DNA from: a bacterium GBS-1
GTDB taxonomy: Bacteria > Synergistota > GBS-1
DNA length: 45,572 nt
Reading direction: 5' to 3'
Assembly: GCA_001443005.1 (NCBI GenBank)
Contig: LEKQ01000010.1
Span: 1-45,572, forward strand
Shown here: one piece after another, positions 1-7,938 of the stretch
Position numbering within the stretch: position 1 is the first letter of the stretch
Layout of the letters: every line of letters starts with the position of its first letter
Notes under the pieces: model-generated
Told to the model about the DNA's origin: nothing
What the model saw: the letters and a program-made list of their open reading frames with translations, nothing else
Database searches by the model: none
Position numbers and translations under genes: made by a program

Positions 1-315
1 ACCGTAGGGAAGCCCCAATACCGAGCACTTCCAGGTCATCAAAGCGGAAAGCCCCATAACCTCCTCAAGGGTAACCTTCGAATGGTAGCGCACGCCACCC
101 TTATAAGGGCCCAAGGCATTGTTATGATGAGAGCGATAAGCCTTAAACACCTTTATTTCGCCGTCATCCATCTTCACAGGAAGATGCATGACCAAAACCT
201 CACGCGGATACTTAAGCGCTTCAAGGAGACCATCCTCAACGCCAACAAGATAGGGACGAGCATTTTCGACCAGCTTCAAGACCTGATCGAACAAAGTCTC
301 TTTAATCTCGCACAT
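1..315 (-). CDS. gdhA: Glu/Leu/Phe/Val dehydrogenase, N-terminal part (cut by window start)
   Basis: This is the first 105 codons of an NAD(P)-dependent amino acid dehydrogenase, most likely glutamate dehydrogenase, which interconverts glutamate and 2-oxoglutarate plus ammonia in the cytoplasm. The reverse-strand translation contains YRSHHNNALGPYKGGVRYH followed by VTLEEVMGLSALMTWKCSV and LGLPYG. These are the substrate-binding blocks of the ELFV dehydrogenase N-terminal domain, including the Lys of the GPYKGG block and the Lys of TWK. The gene begins with ATG at 315 after a purine run (AAGGGGGGG). The rest, including the Rossmann domain, lies outside the window. A plus-strand ORF over the same bases is only its shadow. 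Family is certain; glutamate rather than leucine or phenylalanine as substrate is likely but not proven by this fragment. Confidence 0.93.
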   Translation of the reverse strand, partial: MCEIKETLFDQVLKLVENARPYLVGVEDGLLEALKYPREVLVMHLPVKMDDGEIKVFKAYRSHHNNALGPYKGGVRYHSKVTLEEVMGLSALMTWKCSVLGLPYG

Positions 316-377
316 CAATAGCCCCCCCTTTTTAGAATAGGATTAGTAAAGCTAACACAGTACATTTACTTTCTTTA

Positions 378-406
378 ATTTTAAGGTATTTTTACAAAAA
401 AAGCAA
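378..406 (-). promoter_or_regulatory. Candidate promoter of the glutamate dehydrogenase gene
   Basis: On the minus strand TTGCTT (406-401), a 17-base spacer and TAAAAT (383-378) resemble a sigma-70 type promoter about 60 bases upstream of the start codon. The area is very AT-rich, so a chance match is possible. Confidence 0.4.
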
Positions 407-421
407 TATCCTCAGAAGGAG

Positions 422-451
422 TTGACCTTAAACCTAAGAAACTGATATACT
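422..451 (+). promoter_or_regulatory. Candidate promoter of pdxA
   Basis: TTGACC (422-427), an 18-base spacer and TATACT (446-451). Transcription would start near 458, giving an unusually short leader in which the Shine-Dalgarno sequence AAGGAGG (456-462) lies at the very 5' end. Confidence 0.55.
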
Positions 452-470
452 CTTCAAGGAGGTGGATAAA

Positions 471-1484
471 ATGAAGGATCTACCCTTAATAGGTATTACC
501 ATCGGAGACCCAGCGGGAATAGGGCCAGAGATATGCGTTAAGGCTCTAATGAAGGAGGAAATATACAAGATATGTAAGCCGGTGTTGTTCGGAGACGAGA
601 TAATAATAAGACACTACTTGGAATTACTTAACTTAGATTGCGATTTAAACCTCATAGAAAAGCCCAAAGATGGATTGTTCGAATACAAAACAATAGATCT
701 AATTGACCTTAAGGAATTAAAAAGCTTGAAGGACATAGAGATAGGAAGTATAAGCGCCAAAGCCGGTAGGGCGAGCGCTAGATACATAGAGGAAGCAGTA
801 AAGCTTGCGCGCGCGAAGGAGATAGACGGAATAGCAACCGCTCCCATAAACAAGGAGGCGTGGAGCTTAGCGGGCGTCCCCCACATAGGGCACACCGAAA
901 TGTTAGGTGACCTCTCGGGGGTAAGCGAGCCCCTAACCATGTTCCAAGTTAGAAACTTAAGGATTTTCTTTCTCTCAAGACACGTATCATTAAGAAAGGC
1001 TTGCGATCTCGTGAAGAAAGAAAGAATCCTTCTTTACATAATGGAGATGGAAAAGGCCTTAAGATCGCTCGGCATGGAAAAACCAAGGATAGCGGTCGCA
1101 GCCCTAAACCCCCACGGAGGGGAGCACGGGTTATTTGGAGACGAAGAGGAGAGGGAGATAAAGCCAGCAATCAAGGAGGCTCAAGAAAAGGGATACAACG
1201 TCCATGGCCCCATTCCAGCTGACTCCGTATTCTGGGCGTGCCTAAGCGAAAAATACGATGCCGTTTTATCCCTCTACCACGATCAAGGACACATAGCTGC
1301 TAAAACCCTTGACTTTCATAGAACGGTCTCGGTAACTTTAGGTCTTCCCTTTATAAGGACATCGGTTGACCATGGAACGGCAATGGATATAGCCGGCAAG
1401 GGAATAGCAGATCCCATAAGTATGATAGAGGCCATAAAGGTCGCCGCTCAATATGCAAAGAGCTATAGGATAAACTTGAGATAA
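471..1484 (+). CDS. pdxA: 4-hydroxythreonine-4-phosphate dehydrogenase family protein
   Basis: A PdxA-family NAD-dependent oxidative decarboxylase. PdxA makes 3-amino-2-oxopropyl phosphate for pyridoxal phosphate synthesis; the close paralogue PdxA2 acts on four-carbon acid phosphates such as phospho-threonate. The 337-residue protein has the family length. It shows the N-terminal GITIGDPAGIGPEI block, the metal-binding histidine blocks PHIGHTEML and YHDQGHIAAK, the ALNPHGGEHGLFG motif and the C-terminal RTSVDHGTAMDIAGKG block. I chose ATG 471 because AAGGAGG at 456-462 sits eight bases before it; an in-frame GTG at 462 overlaps that Shine-Dalgarno sequence. No other vitamin B6 gene is near, so the PdxA2 role remains open. 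It stands alone, downstream of its own promoter. Confidence 0.93.
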   Translation: MKDLPLIGITIGDPAGIGPEICVKALMKEEIYKICKPVLFGDEIIIRHYLELLNLDCDLNLIEKPKDGLFEYKTIDLIDLKELKSLKDIEIGSISAKAGRASARYIEEAVKLARAKEIDGIATAPINKEAWSLAGVPHIGHTEMLGDLSGVSEPLTMFQVRNLRIFFLSRHVSLRKACDLVKKERILLYIMEMEKALRSLGMEKPRIAVAALNPHGGEHGLFGDEEEREIKPAIKEAQEKGYNVHGPIPADSVFWACLSEKYDAVLSLYHDQGHIAAKTLDFHRTVSVTLGLPFIRTSVDHGTAMDIAGKGIADPISMIEAIKVAAQYAKSYRINLR

Positions 1485-1490
1485 TCCTCC

Positions 1491-1519
1491 TTGAAAAAAT
1501 TATAACTATGTATTAAAAT
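1491..1519 (+). promoter_or_regulatory. Candidate promoter giving a leaderless mRNA
   Basis: TTGAAA (1491-1496), a 17-base spacer and TAAAAT (1514-1519) lie directly before the ATG at 1527. The expected start point, about seven bases after the -10 box, coincides with the start codon, and no Shine-Dalgarno sequence is present. Confidence 0.5.
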
Positions 1520-1526
1520 AAAATCT

Positions 1527-2822
1527 ATGGAAAAATTGAAACTTTTAAGAAAGTACTTATACCTAAAGCGAGAAGTTGTGATTTCGCTTCTTGCAATAGT
1601 TTTTCTATACCCTTTAGCCAAGCTAAACTACCTGGTTTTCCATACGATAATCGAGATGCTTGCCGTTATAACTGCTTCAGTTTTATCGATCTTTAACTTT
1701 TTAATTCCCAAAAAAACCAGACCTAAATTCTTAAACAACGTTGCGATAGCTTATCTTAATGTTGCTGTAGTTGATTTCCTACACACGTTAGCCTATAAGG
1801 GAATGGGGGTTTTCCATACCTTTTCCGCAAATCAGCCTACCCAATTCTGGATACTGGGAAGGACCTTAGAAACCATCGGGCTCTCTTCAATAATCTTCAA
1901 AAGGATAGGGACAATACCAATTTTTATTATTCTTTCAACGCTAAACTTCCTTGGAACGCTTGCGATATTTAAAGGAACCTTTCCAGACTGCTTCATAGAG
2001 GGAAAGGGCCTAACCCCCTTTAAGATAGCGATGGAATACACGATCATAGCAATCCTGCTTCCTCTTGCTGTGAGGATACATCGTTCCGATGATAGAAACC
2101 TGATCCCCTATAAAGAGCCACTGATATCCGCCCTGATTTTCACCGCTTTAGCCGAGGCTTCCTTTACCCTTTACACCGATGTTTACGGCTTTTTTAACGC
2201 CCTTGGACATCTCTTTAGGTTCATCTCTTACCTGGTCATACTAAGCGGAATAGTGAGGATAAGCATCTTGACACCTCTAAGGACGATTTACTTCGATCTG
2301 TGCGAAGAGCTAAGAAGAAAGGAAGAATCTGCAGTTAGGGACGCTTTAACCGGCCTTTACAACAGAACTTTCTTTGAAGAAAGGATTAGGTATACCTTGG
2401 AAAGGCTTATAAGTGAGAGGGTACCCATAGTTGTTGCCATGGCTGACGTAGATAATTTTAAGAACATAAACGATAAATACTCTCATCTAGTTGGAGATAA
2501 AGTTCTAAGAAGGGTTGGGGAGATCTTAAGGAGCTCACTAAGAGCAGGCGATATAGTTATAAGATATGGAGGGGATGAGTTTTTGATATTTTTAACCGAT
2601 TGTAAAGTTGACCAAGCCGAGAGGATCCTAAAAAGGCTTGAGGATAAACTTTTAAAGCTCAAAGGGGAGTTTGGCTTTGACGTTAGCCTCTCCATCGGCT
2701 TCATCGAAGTTTTAACCGAAGGAACAGAAAGCTTAGACAAGCTTATAGAGACTGCTGACAAGAGGATGTACCAAACTAAAGCAAGGAAAGCTGAATCCCG
2801 GCCTCAAGCCTCTCCCACTTAA
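1527..2822 (+). CDS. Membrane-bound diguanylate cyclase (MASE3-GGDEF)
   Basis: Predicted to make cyclic di-GMP from two GTP at the inner membrane. The N-terminal half (about residues 10-260) is hydrophobic with several membrane segments and carries signatures of the MASE3 sensory domain, such as DFLHTLAYKGMGVF and QFWILGRTLETIGL. After a short linker comes a GGDEF domain with DALTGLYNRTFFEERI, DVDNFKNINDKYSH and the active site RYGGDEFLIF near residue 350. The inhibitory site RxxD (RAGD) lies five residues before GGDEF, so product feedback inhibition is likely. The ligand of MASE3 is unknown. There is no ribosome-binding site before the ATG. The last 47 bases overlap the 3' end of the convergent radical SAM gene. 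Confidence 0.92.
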   Translation: MEKLKLLRKYLYLKREVVISLLAIVFLYPLAKLNYLVFHTIIEMLAVITASVLSIFNFLIPKKTRPKFLNNVAIAYLNVAVVDFLHTLAYKGMGVFHTFSANQPTQFWILGRTLETIGLSSIIFKRIGTIPIFIILSTLNFLGTLAIFKGTFPDCFIEGKGLTPFKIAMEYTIIAILLPLAVRIHRSDDRNLIPYKEPLISALIFTALAEASFTLYTDVYGFFNALGHLFRFISYLVILSGIVRISILTPLRTIYFDLCEELRRKEESAVRDALTGLYNRTFFEERIRYTLERLISERVPIVVAMADVDNFKNINDKYSHLVGDKVLRRVGEILRSSLRAGDIVIRYGGDEFLIFLTDCKVDQAERILKRLEDKLLKLKGEFGFDVSLSIGFIEVLTEGTESLDKLIETADKRMYQTKARKAESRPQASPT

Positions 2823-3951
2823 TGGACGGAAAAGCCCTGTCTCCGAAGTATCTCCCCTTTATGGTTATGAAACTTCGAGCCCTTTCTACCACTACCCCAA
2901 AGCCTTTAAGAACCTCAAGCGAAAGCGGAACTTTCCCACGCTCCTCAACTATCCTCTTGGCCGACTTGGGACCTATTCCGGGCACCCTTAGGAGTTCCTC
3001 GTAGGACGCTTTAGTTACTTCCAAGGGGAAAAGGTGAAGGTTTCTTAAGGCCCAGGAAAGCTTGGGGTCTATATCTCGATCGAGAAAGCTTTTCCCCTGA
3101 GGTAAAATCTCCTCAAGGGCAAAGCCGTAAAGCCTAATCAGGAAGTCGGCTTGGTAAAGCCTACGCTCCCTAAGCGATGGGAAGAAGGGTCCAAGAGGAG
3201 AGGGAGCATCGGCGTTAACCTTTACATAGGCTGAGTAGTATACCCTGCTCACCTCAAGCTCCCTATAAAGCCAAAGGCTCGTTTTAAGAACGCTTAGGTC
3301 GCTCTCCCCTGTTGCCCCAACGATTATCTGGGTGCTTTGTCCCACTTTACCCTTAAAGCCACGCTCCCTTGCCTCCCTGACGATACGGCTGAGCTTAATC
3401 GTATCCGCTAAGAGGCCGTCGATCCTCTTTTCCGGCGTAAAGAGCTTAAAGGAAGTTTCCTCGGTGAACTCGATGTTTAAGCTCACCCTGTCGGCCAAAG
3501 TCACAGCCTCTCTCATCAAATCCTCAGAAGCTCCGGGCAAGACCTTAAGATGAAGATAACCCTTAAAACCGTAGTTATTCCTCAATATCTTAACCGCCCT
3601 TATCATGAGCTCCATGGTGTGGTCAGGGTCCTTAAGGACGCCGGAGCTCAAAAAAATGCCATCTATCGCTCCCTTCCTATAAAGATCATAGGCCAATTTC
3701 GCGAACTCCTCAGGCCCAAAGGTGACCCTGGGCATATCATTCTGAGCTCTATTAACGCAATAAGCGCAATGATTCTCGCAGTAATTAGTGAAAAGAGTCT
3801 TTAATACGGAGAGGCATTTCCCATCGCGCGCGAAAACCCGACATATCCCGGGATAGGTGGGCTTCTTGAAACTCCCTTGCGGACTTAAAACGTCGTACTC
3901 CGCTCCCCTTGAAAGAAGGGAGAGCTTCTCCTTTGGATCATCGAGGCGCAA
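2776..3951 (-). CDS. Radical SAM protein of the putative DNA modification/repair type with C-terminal helix-hairpin-helix
   Basis: A radical SAM enzyme with the CxxxCxxC cluster motif in LFTNYCENHCAYCVNRAQND, which matches what I recall of the family named putative DNA modification/repair radical SAM protein. A DNA-binding helix-hairpin-helix, LLRVPGIGPKSAKRIVEERG, lies near the C terminus. In other bacteria this family is often paired with a small uracil-DNA-glycosylase-like partner; none is seen here. The open frame extends up to 4104, but that would run through the promoter of the divergent chemoreceptor gene. I prefer TTG at 3951, which has GGGGGTG (3967-3961) nine bases upstream and gives a start like known members, 391 residues. 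The substrate is unknown. The 3' end overlaps the diguanylate cyclase gene. Confidence 0.85.
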   Translation of the reverse strand: MRLDDPKEKLSLLSRGAEYDVLSPQGSFKKPTYPGICRVFARDGKCLSVLKTLFTNYCENHCAYCVNRAQNDMPRVTFGPEEFAKLAYDLYRKGAIDGIFLSSGVLKDPDHTMELMIRAVKILRNNYGFKGYLHLKVLPGASEDLMREAVTLADRVSLNIEFTEETSFKLFTPEKRIDGLLADTIKLSRIVREARERGFKGKVGQSTQIIVGATGESDLSVLKTSLWLYRELEVSRVYYSAYVKVNADAPSPLGPFFPSLRERRLYQADFLIRLYGFALEEILPQGKSFLDRDIDPKLSWALRNLHLFPLEVTKASYEELLRVPGIGPKSAKRIVEERGKVPLSLEVLKGFGVVVERARSFITIKGRYFGDRAFPSIKWERLEAGIQLSLL

Positions 3952-4054
3952 TCCTAAAACCACCCCCAAAGCTATTTTAGCAAAAAGAGGAAGGAAGAAA
4001 GAACCCTCGTTTATACTAAAAAAAATACATGCAATATAACCCCTTCTTCCTATA

Positions 4055-4083
4055 TTGACAAGCAGATCAACTCTCAATATAAT
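4055..4083 (+). promoter_or_regulatory. Consensus sigma-70 type promoter of the chemoreceptor gene
   Basis: TTGACA (4055-4060), exactly 17 bases, then TATAAT (4078-4083): a perfect match to the housekeeping consensus. Transcription would begin near 4090, about 39 bases before the ATG at 4129. Confidence 0.85.
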
Positions 4084-4128
4084 ATAAGGAATAGTTGTTA
4101 GCAAAGTTTTACAGGAGGTGCCATTTTT

Positions 4129-5868
4129 ATGTTAAGAAGTGTTAAGGGAAGGATAATATTAATCGGGATACTTCTTTTAGCTCTAACGGGGGTGCTTTTC
4201 GTTTATCAGTCAAGCTCCTTGCTTGAAAGAAATCTAATGGATGATAGGAAGCTCAAGGCGCAGGATCTTGTGGAAACGGCATACTCGTTGATAGCTCTAG
4301 CCTATAACGAATATAAAGCAGGGAAGGTCAACGAAGCTGACGCCAAAGAGCTGGCTAAGAAGCTGGTTGAGGGGCTAAGATACGGTAAGGATGGTTACTT
4401 TTGGATCAATGACATGAACTTGATAATGGTTATGCACCCTATTCAAAAGCAACTTAACGGAACTGACTTAAGCGGATACAAGGACCCTCAAGGGAAATAC
4501 CTTTTTAGGGAGATGGTAGATGTATGTAAGAGGGAGAAGGGTGGCTTCGTTGACTACATGTGGCCCAAACCTGGATTTGACAAGCCCGTCCCAAAGCTCT
4601 CCTACGTAAAGCTGTTTGAACCTTGGGGGTGGATTATTGGAACGGGATTCTACATAGACGACGTAGCCGCAGCTTTAGCCAAACAGAGAAACGAAGCCAT
4701 AACGATGTTTGCGATCGCGATAGCCGCTTTGGCAACTGTCCTATACCTCTTTTTAAGGAGCTTCTTCGCTAAACCGCTGGCCGTACTGGTTCAAGCTGTA
4801 GACAGATTAACTCAGACCAAGGACTTGACGCAGAGGATATTGGCTAAGGGAGGAAGCGAATTTGAGAAGCTGGCTAAGGAGTTTAACACCATGATAGAGG
4901 CCTTCTCTCAAGCGATCAGGGAGATTCAGTCGCAGGGGAGTAAAACTAACGCCGTAGCCCAAAACGTCGCAGCATCGGTTGAGGAAACGAGCGCTACATC
5001 AAGCCAGATAGCGAGCTCTATCTCCCAAATAAGGGAGGAAATAGAGAGCATAGCAGCATCCATAGAGGAGCTTAATGCAGGAATCGAGGAGGTGGCTAGC
5101 GGAGCCCAAACCGTAGCAGACCAGGCAGAGAGCGTCGCTCGGGACGCAGAAAACATGAGGTCAGCCGCCATAGAGGGAAGAAAGGGAATGCAAAAGGTCG
5201 TGGAAGCCATAAGCTCGGTGGAAAGCATAGCTGAGAAAACCGTCAAGGTTATGGGAGACCTCGAGAGCGCCTCAAGCGAGATAGGAGAGATAACTAAGAC
5301 CATAACGAGCATAGCTGAGCAAACCAATTTGCTCGCCTTAAACGCAGCAATAGAGGCCGCTCGCGCGGGAGAAGCAGGGCGCGGCTTCGCTGTGGTAGCC
5401 GATGAGGTGAGAAAGTTAGCCGAGGAAACCGCCAACGCTGCGAAGAGAATCGCCTCGATTATAAGCAAGATACAAGACATGACGAGGCTTGCAGCGGGAA
5501 CTGTCAAGGAGGCTCAGAGTTCGGTCAGGGAAAGCGTCAAGGTGGTTGAAGATGTAGAAAAACAGATAGAGACGATAGTCAAGGCCATAGAGAACACAGC
5601 ATATAGGGTCAAAGATATATCTACCGCAGTTGAGAATCAATCGGCATCCACAGAGCAGATGGCAGCGGGAGTCGACAACCTCGCTAAGACCATAACCAAG
5701 GTTAGCGAAAGCGTTAAAGAGATAGATGATAGCTTCAGGGAGCAAGCGAAGGCCATCGAGGAGATAGCAAACAACACTGAGGAGCTTGCTAACATAGCAA
5801 ACAAGCTTGAAGAAGTAGCCTCCATATTCAAGATATCAAAAGAAGTCACGGCAATAGCCCCAGCTTGA
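4129..5868 (+). CDS. Methyl-accepting chemotaxis protein with a single Cache sensor domain
   Basis: A transmembrane chemoreceptor that would sense a small molecule outside the cell and control CheA through CheW. An N-terminal membrane helix (about residues 8-27) is followed by an extracytoplasmic single-Cache domain with [19 protein letters not shown] and [15 protein letters not shown], a second membrane helix (about 190-212), a HAMP linker and a long coiled-coil signalling domain. The highly conserved hairpin tip [20 protein letters not shown] and [19 protein letters not shown] is intact near residues 390-430. No C-terminal CheR-docking pentapeptide is seen. AGGAGGTG precedes the ATG. The only other chemotaxis genes in the window are cheW and a receptor fragment at 34-36 kb. 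Confidence 0.96.
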   Translation: MLRSVKGRIILIGILLLALTGVLFVYQSSSLLERNLMDDRKLKAQDLVETAYSLIALAYNEYKAGKVNEADAKELAKKLVEGLRYGKDGYFWINDMNLIMVMHPIQKQLNGTDLSGYKDPQGKYLFREMVDVCKREKGGFVDYMWPKPGFDKPVPKLSYVKLFEPWGWIIGTGFYIDDVAAALAKQRNEAITMFAIAIAALATVLYLFLRSFFAKPLAVLVQAVDRLTQTKDLTQRILAKGGSEFEKLAKEFNTMIEAFSQAIREIQSQGSKTNAVAQNVAASVEETSATSSQIASSISQIREEIESIAASIEELNAGIEEVASGAQTVADQAESVARDAENMRSAAIEGRKGMQKVVEAISSVESIAEKTVKVMGDLESASSEIGEITKTITSIAEQTNLLALNAAIEAARAGEAGRGFAVVADEVRKLAEETANAAKRIASIISKIQDMTRLAAGTVKEAQSSVRESVKVVEDVEKQIETIVKAIENTAYRVKDISTAVENQSASTEQMAAGVDNLAKTITKVSESVKEIDDSFREQAKAIEEIANNTEELANIANKLEEVASIFKISKEVTAIAPA

Positions 5869-5876
5869 GGAAAATT

Positions 5877-5922
5877 CTTAAAGAGGGGGGAAGTTCTTAA
5901 AGGAGCTTCCCTCCTCTTTAAG
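5877..5922. terminator. Bidirectional terminator between convergent genes
   Basis: Two 17-base arms (5877-5893 and 5906-5922) pair along their full length with a single G-U position and a 12-base loop. The stem has a GC-rich centre, an A-rich left foot and a T-rich right flank, so it can end transcription from both sides: the chemoreceptor gene from the left and the tsaC operon from the right. Confidence 0.85.
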
Positions 5923-5923
5923 A

Positions 5924-6886
5924 TTATTCTAATCCCTCAGCTTTCCTAAGCCTATCCATTATAGCCCTTCCAAGCCCCACTTCGGGAACCGCCTCGGCAT
6001 ATATCACGTCGAGGCCAGCGCTATCAAGCCTGTGTAAGGAGCGAAAGAGATTACAAGCTGCCTCCCTTAGATCCCCTGAAGGAGAAAGCACCTCTACGAC
6101 ATAAAACCCTTCCCTGCGCGGGGAACCCTTGAAGGCAAGCAAACCTGCCTTAACTCCTATTGGGATAACGAAACTCTCACCCCTTATTATTCGCAACGGG
6201 GTTCTGGGCGAGTAGTGCCGCTTAAGCTGTCCAGGAGAACGAGGCCTATCGCTTAAGGTCAAGATCTTAACCTTACCTATAACCCTCTCTATCTCCTCCA
6301 AGGGGAGTCCACCGGGCCTAAGAAGCGTGGGTTCCTCTGAGAGGTCCAATATGGTGGACTCAACCCCGATGGGGCAAGGTCCCCCATCTATTATAAGATC
6401 AATCCTGTCACCCAATTGATCCTTAACGTGCTCAGCCTGCGTTGGGCTAAGGAAACCGAAACGATTAGCGCTCGGCGCAGCTATAGGTCCTCCAAACTCC
6501 CTTAAGAGCGCCAAGGCAACAGGATGGGATGGCATCCTTATAGCGACGGTCCTTAAACCAGCCGTAACTATATCGGGAACGATATCGCCTTTCGGAAGAA
6601 CGAGTGTGAGAGGACCAGGCCAAAATCTGCTCATTAAGAGCCTCGCTCTATCATCAACCCTTGAACACAACCTTTCTATATCCTCAAATTTCGCTATATG
6701 AACTATCAAAGGGTCGAAGTAGGGCCTCTCCTTAGCCTCGAATATCTTAGCTACCGCTTCAGGATTAAGAGCATCCCCTCCGAGACCGTAAACCGTCTCA
6801 GTGGGGAAAGCTACAAGCCCCCCTTTTCTCAATAGGGAAGCCGCTTCCCTTAGGACCTCTTCTGTGGGCTTAAGCACCCTCACCAT
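5924..6886 (-). CDS. tsaC: L-threonylcarbamoyladenylate synthase, Sua5 type
   Basis: Makes threonylcarbamoyl-AMP from threonine, bicarbonate and ATP, the first step of the t6A37 modification of tRNAs that read ANN codons. The N-terminal YrdC domain shows GGLVAFPTETVYGLGGDA, KERPYFDPLIVHI, RFWPGPLTLVL and APSANRFGFLSPT; the C-terminal Sua5 domain shows SPGQLKRHYSP. The 320 residues fit the long two-domain form. I chose ATG 6886, with GAGGGAG upstream, over an in-frame TTG at 6895. The start overlaps the end of purC, so the two are probably co-translated. It is the last gene of a minus-strand run that may begin at the sigma factor gene. Confidence 0.94.
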   Translation of the reverse strand: MVRVLKPTEEVLREAASLLRKGGLVAFPTETVYGLGGDALNPEAVAKIFEAKERPYFDPLIVHIAKFEDIERLCSRVDDRARLLMSRFWPGPLTLVLPKGDIVPDIVTAGLRTVAIRMPSHPVALALLREFGGPIAAPSANRFGFLSPTQAEHVKDQLGDRIDLIIDGGPCPIGVESTILDLSEEPTLLRPGGLPLEEIERVIGKVKILTLSDRPRSPGQLKRHYSPRTPLRIIRGESFVIPIGVKAGLLAFKGSPRREGFYVVEVLSPSGDLREAACNLFRSLHRLDSAGLDVIYAEAVPEVGLGRAIMDRLRKAEGLE

Positions 6887-7910
6887 AGCTTTCAAACGCT
6901 CCCTCTATCTCCTTCAATATCTCCCTTAGTGGTGGAACATCGAACCAATCCCTTCCCGTTAACTCATTGGCATAAGCCATATAAACCTGAGATATAAGCT
7001 TAGCGAGCCTTTCGGGAAGCTTAGGTGGGGATACCTTAACCAAGCTCTTCCAGTTAACTCTATCCTTGCTTTTCGCGTCCGCAACTTCCTTATACCAATC
7101 AGTTTTACGATAGTATATCCTAGCTATCTCCTTGCTAACTGGAACACCTTTATAGCTGAACCTACACTCATCCAAAGTCCCCAGCGCATCAACCAAGACG
7201 AGGTTCCTACCTTCATCGAAACCGAACTCCACCTTACCATCTTCGTTAAACAACCCTAACCTCTCGACCTCTTTAGTTATGAGAGCATCTACCGCAAGCG
7301 TTATCTCCTTAATATCATTAAGCTCCATCTCGCTTAAAGCGCAGATATCCATAGCCTCCCTCCAGCTTAGGTACCTATCGGTCGCCTCAAGTTTGGTTGA
7401 GAAGTCAACTATAGGTCTTTCCAAGATCCTGCCGGGTTCGGGCATCTCCTTAAACCCTAAATCTTCAAGCCTTAAGCTTCCTTCCTTAAGCCTCCTAAAC
7501 ACAGAGGAACCCTCAGGCAAAGAGTTCCTATATATAACTTCAAGGGGTATGAGAAAGTTCCCCCTTTCCGATCGATAGATCGAATAGTCGTACCTACCAG
7601 AAACAAGCTTAGGCCTTAAAACCCTCAGGAGCTTGAACTCTAAGACATTCTGGGGCTCCTTAAGATCCTTAAGCCTCTTAACCTTTCCATCCTCAACTAC
7701 CCCAAGGTAGTGGGTCTTGATGCCCATATCCTCAAGCTTCTCGAAGAAGTAAGCGGTGGCGATACAAAGAGACTTCCCCTTTCCCAGAAGGTGGTCCGGC
7801 ATCTCCCCCCAATCGAAGACAGAGTACCTATCCGAAAAGATGAACCTCCCCACGCCCGGCTCTGAAACTCCGGCTTCCCTTAAGACAACTACATCTTTAA
7901 CGCTTCCCAA
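6870..7910 (-). CDS. purC: SAICAR synthase, archaeal-type
   Basis: Phosphoribosylaminoimidazole-succinocarboxamide synthase joins aspartate to CAIR using ATP in purine synthesis. The start MGSVKDVVVL and the block RFIFSDRYSVFDWGEMPDHL resemble the long PurC form common in archaea rather than the short bacterial form of about 240 residues; here 346 residues. The first codon is TTG at 7910 with AAGGAG eleven bases upstream and an in-frame stop just before, so no earlier start is possible. No other purine gene is nearby; the gene sits between a transporter-like gene and tsaC. Confidence 0.9.
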   Translation of the reverse strand: MGSVKDVVVLREAGVSEPGVGRFIFSDRYSVFDWGEMPDHLLGKGKSLCIATAYFFEKLEDMGIKTHYLGVVEDGKVKRLKDLKEPQNVLEFKLLRVLRPKLVSGRYDYSIYRSERGNFLIPLEVIYRNSLPEGSSVFRRLKEGSLRLEDLGFKEMPEPGRILERPIVDFSTKLEATDRYLSWREAMDICALSEMELNDIKEITLAVDALITKEVERLGLFNEDGKVEFGFDEGRNLVLVDALGTLDECRFSYKGVPVSKEIARIYYRKTDWYKEVADAKSKDRVNWKSLVKVSPPKLPERLAKLISQVYMAYANELTGRDWFDVPPLREILKEIEGAFESYGEGA

Positions 7911-7938
7911 AGAACATCACTCTCCTTAACCTAAAGGA

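Noticed and set aside
82-321. Plus-strand 79-codon frame at the window start
   Set aside because: It lies opposite the clear N terminus of a glutamate dehydrogenase on the minus strand; its own product resembles nothing.
3844-3855. TATCCCGGGATA as a further Noc site
   Set aside because: It is a palindrome with the CCCGGG core, but its flanks match the Noc consensus at only 11 of 14 positions and it lies in conserved radical SAM coding sequence.
4926-5507. Long minus-strand frame of 193 codons inside the chemoreceptor gene
   Set aside because: A shadow caused by the Ala/Glu/Ser-rich repetitive codons of the signalling domain; low-complexity product.
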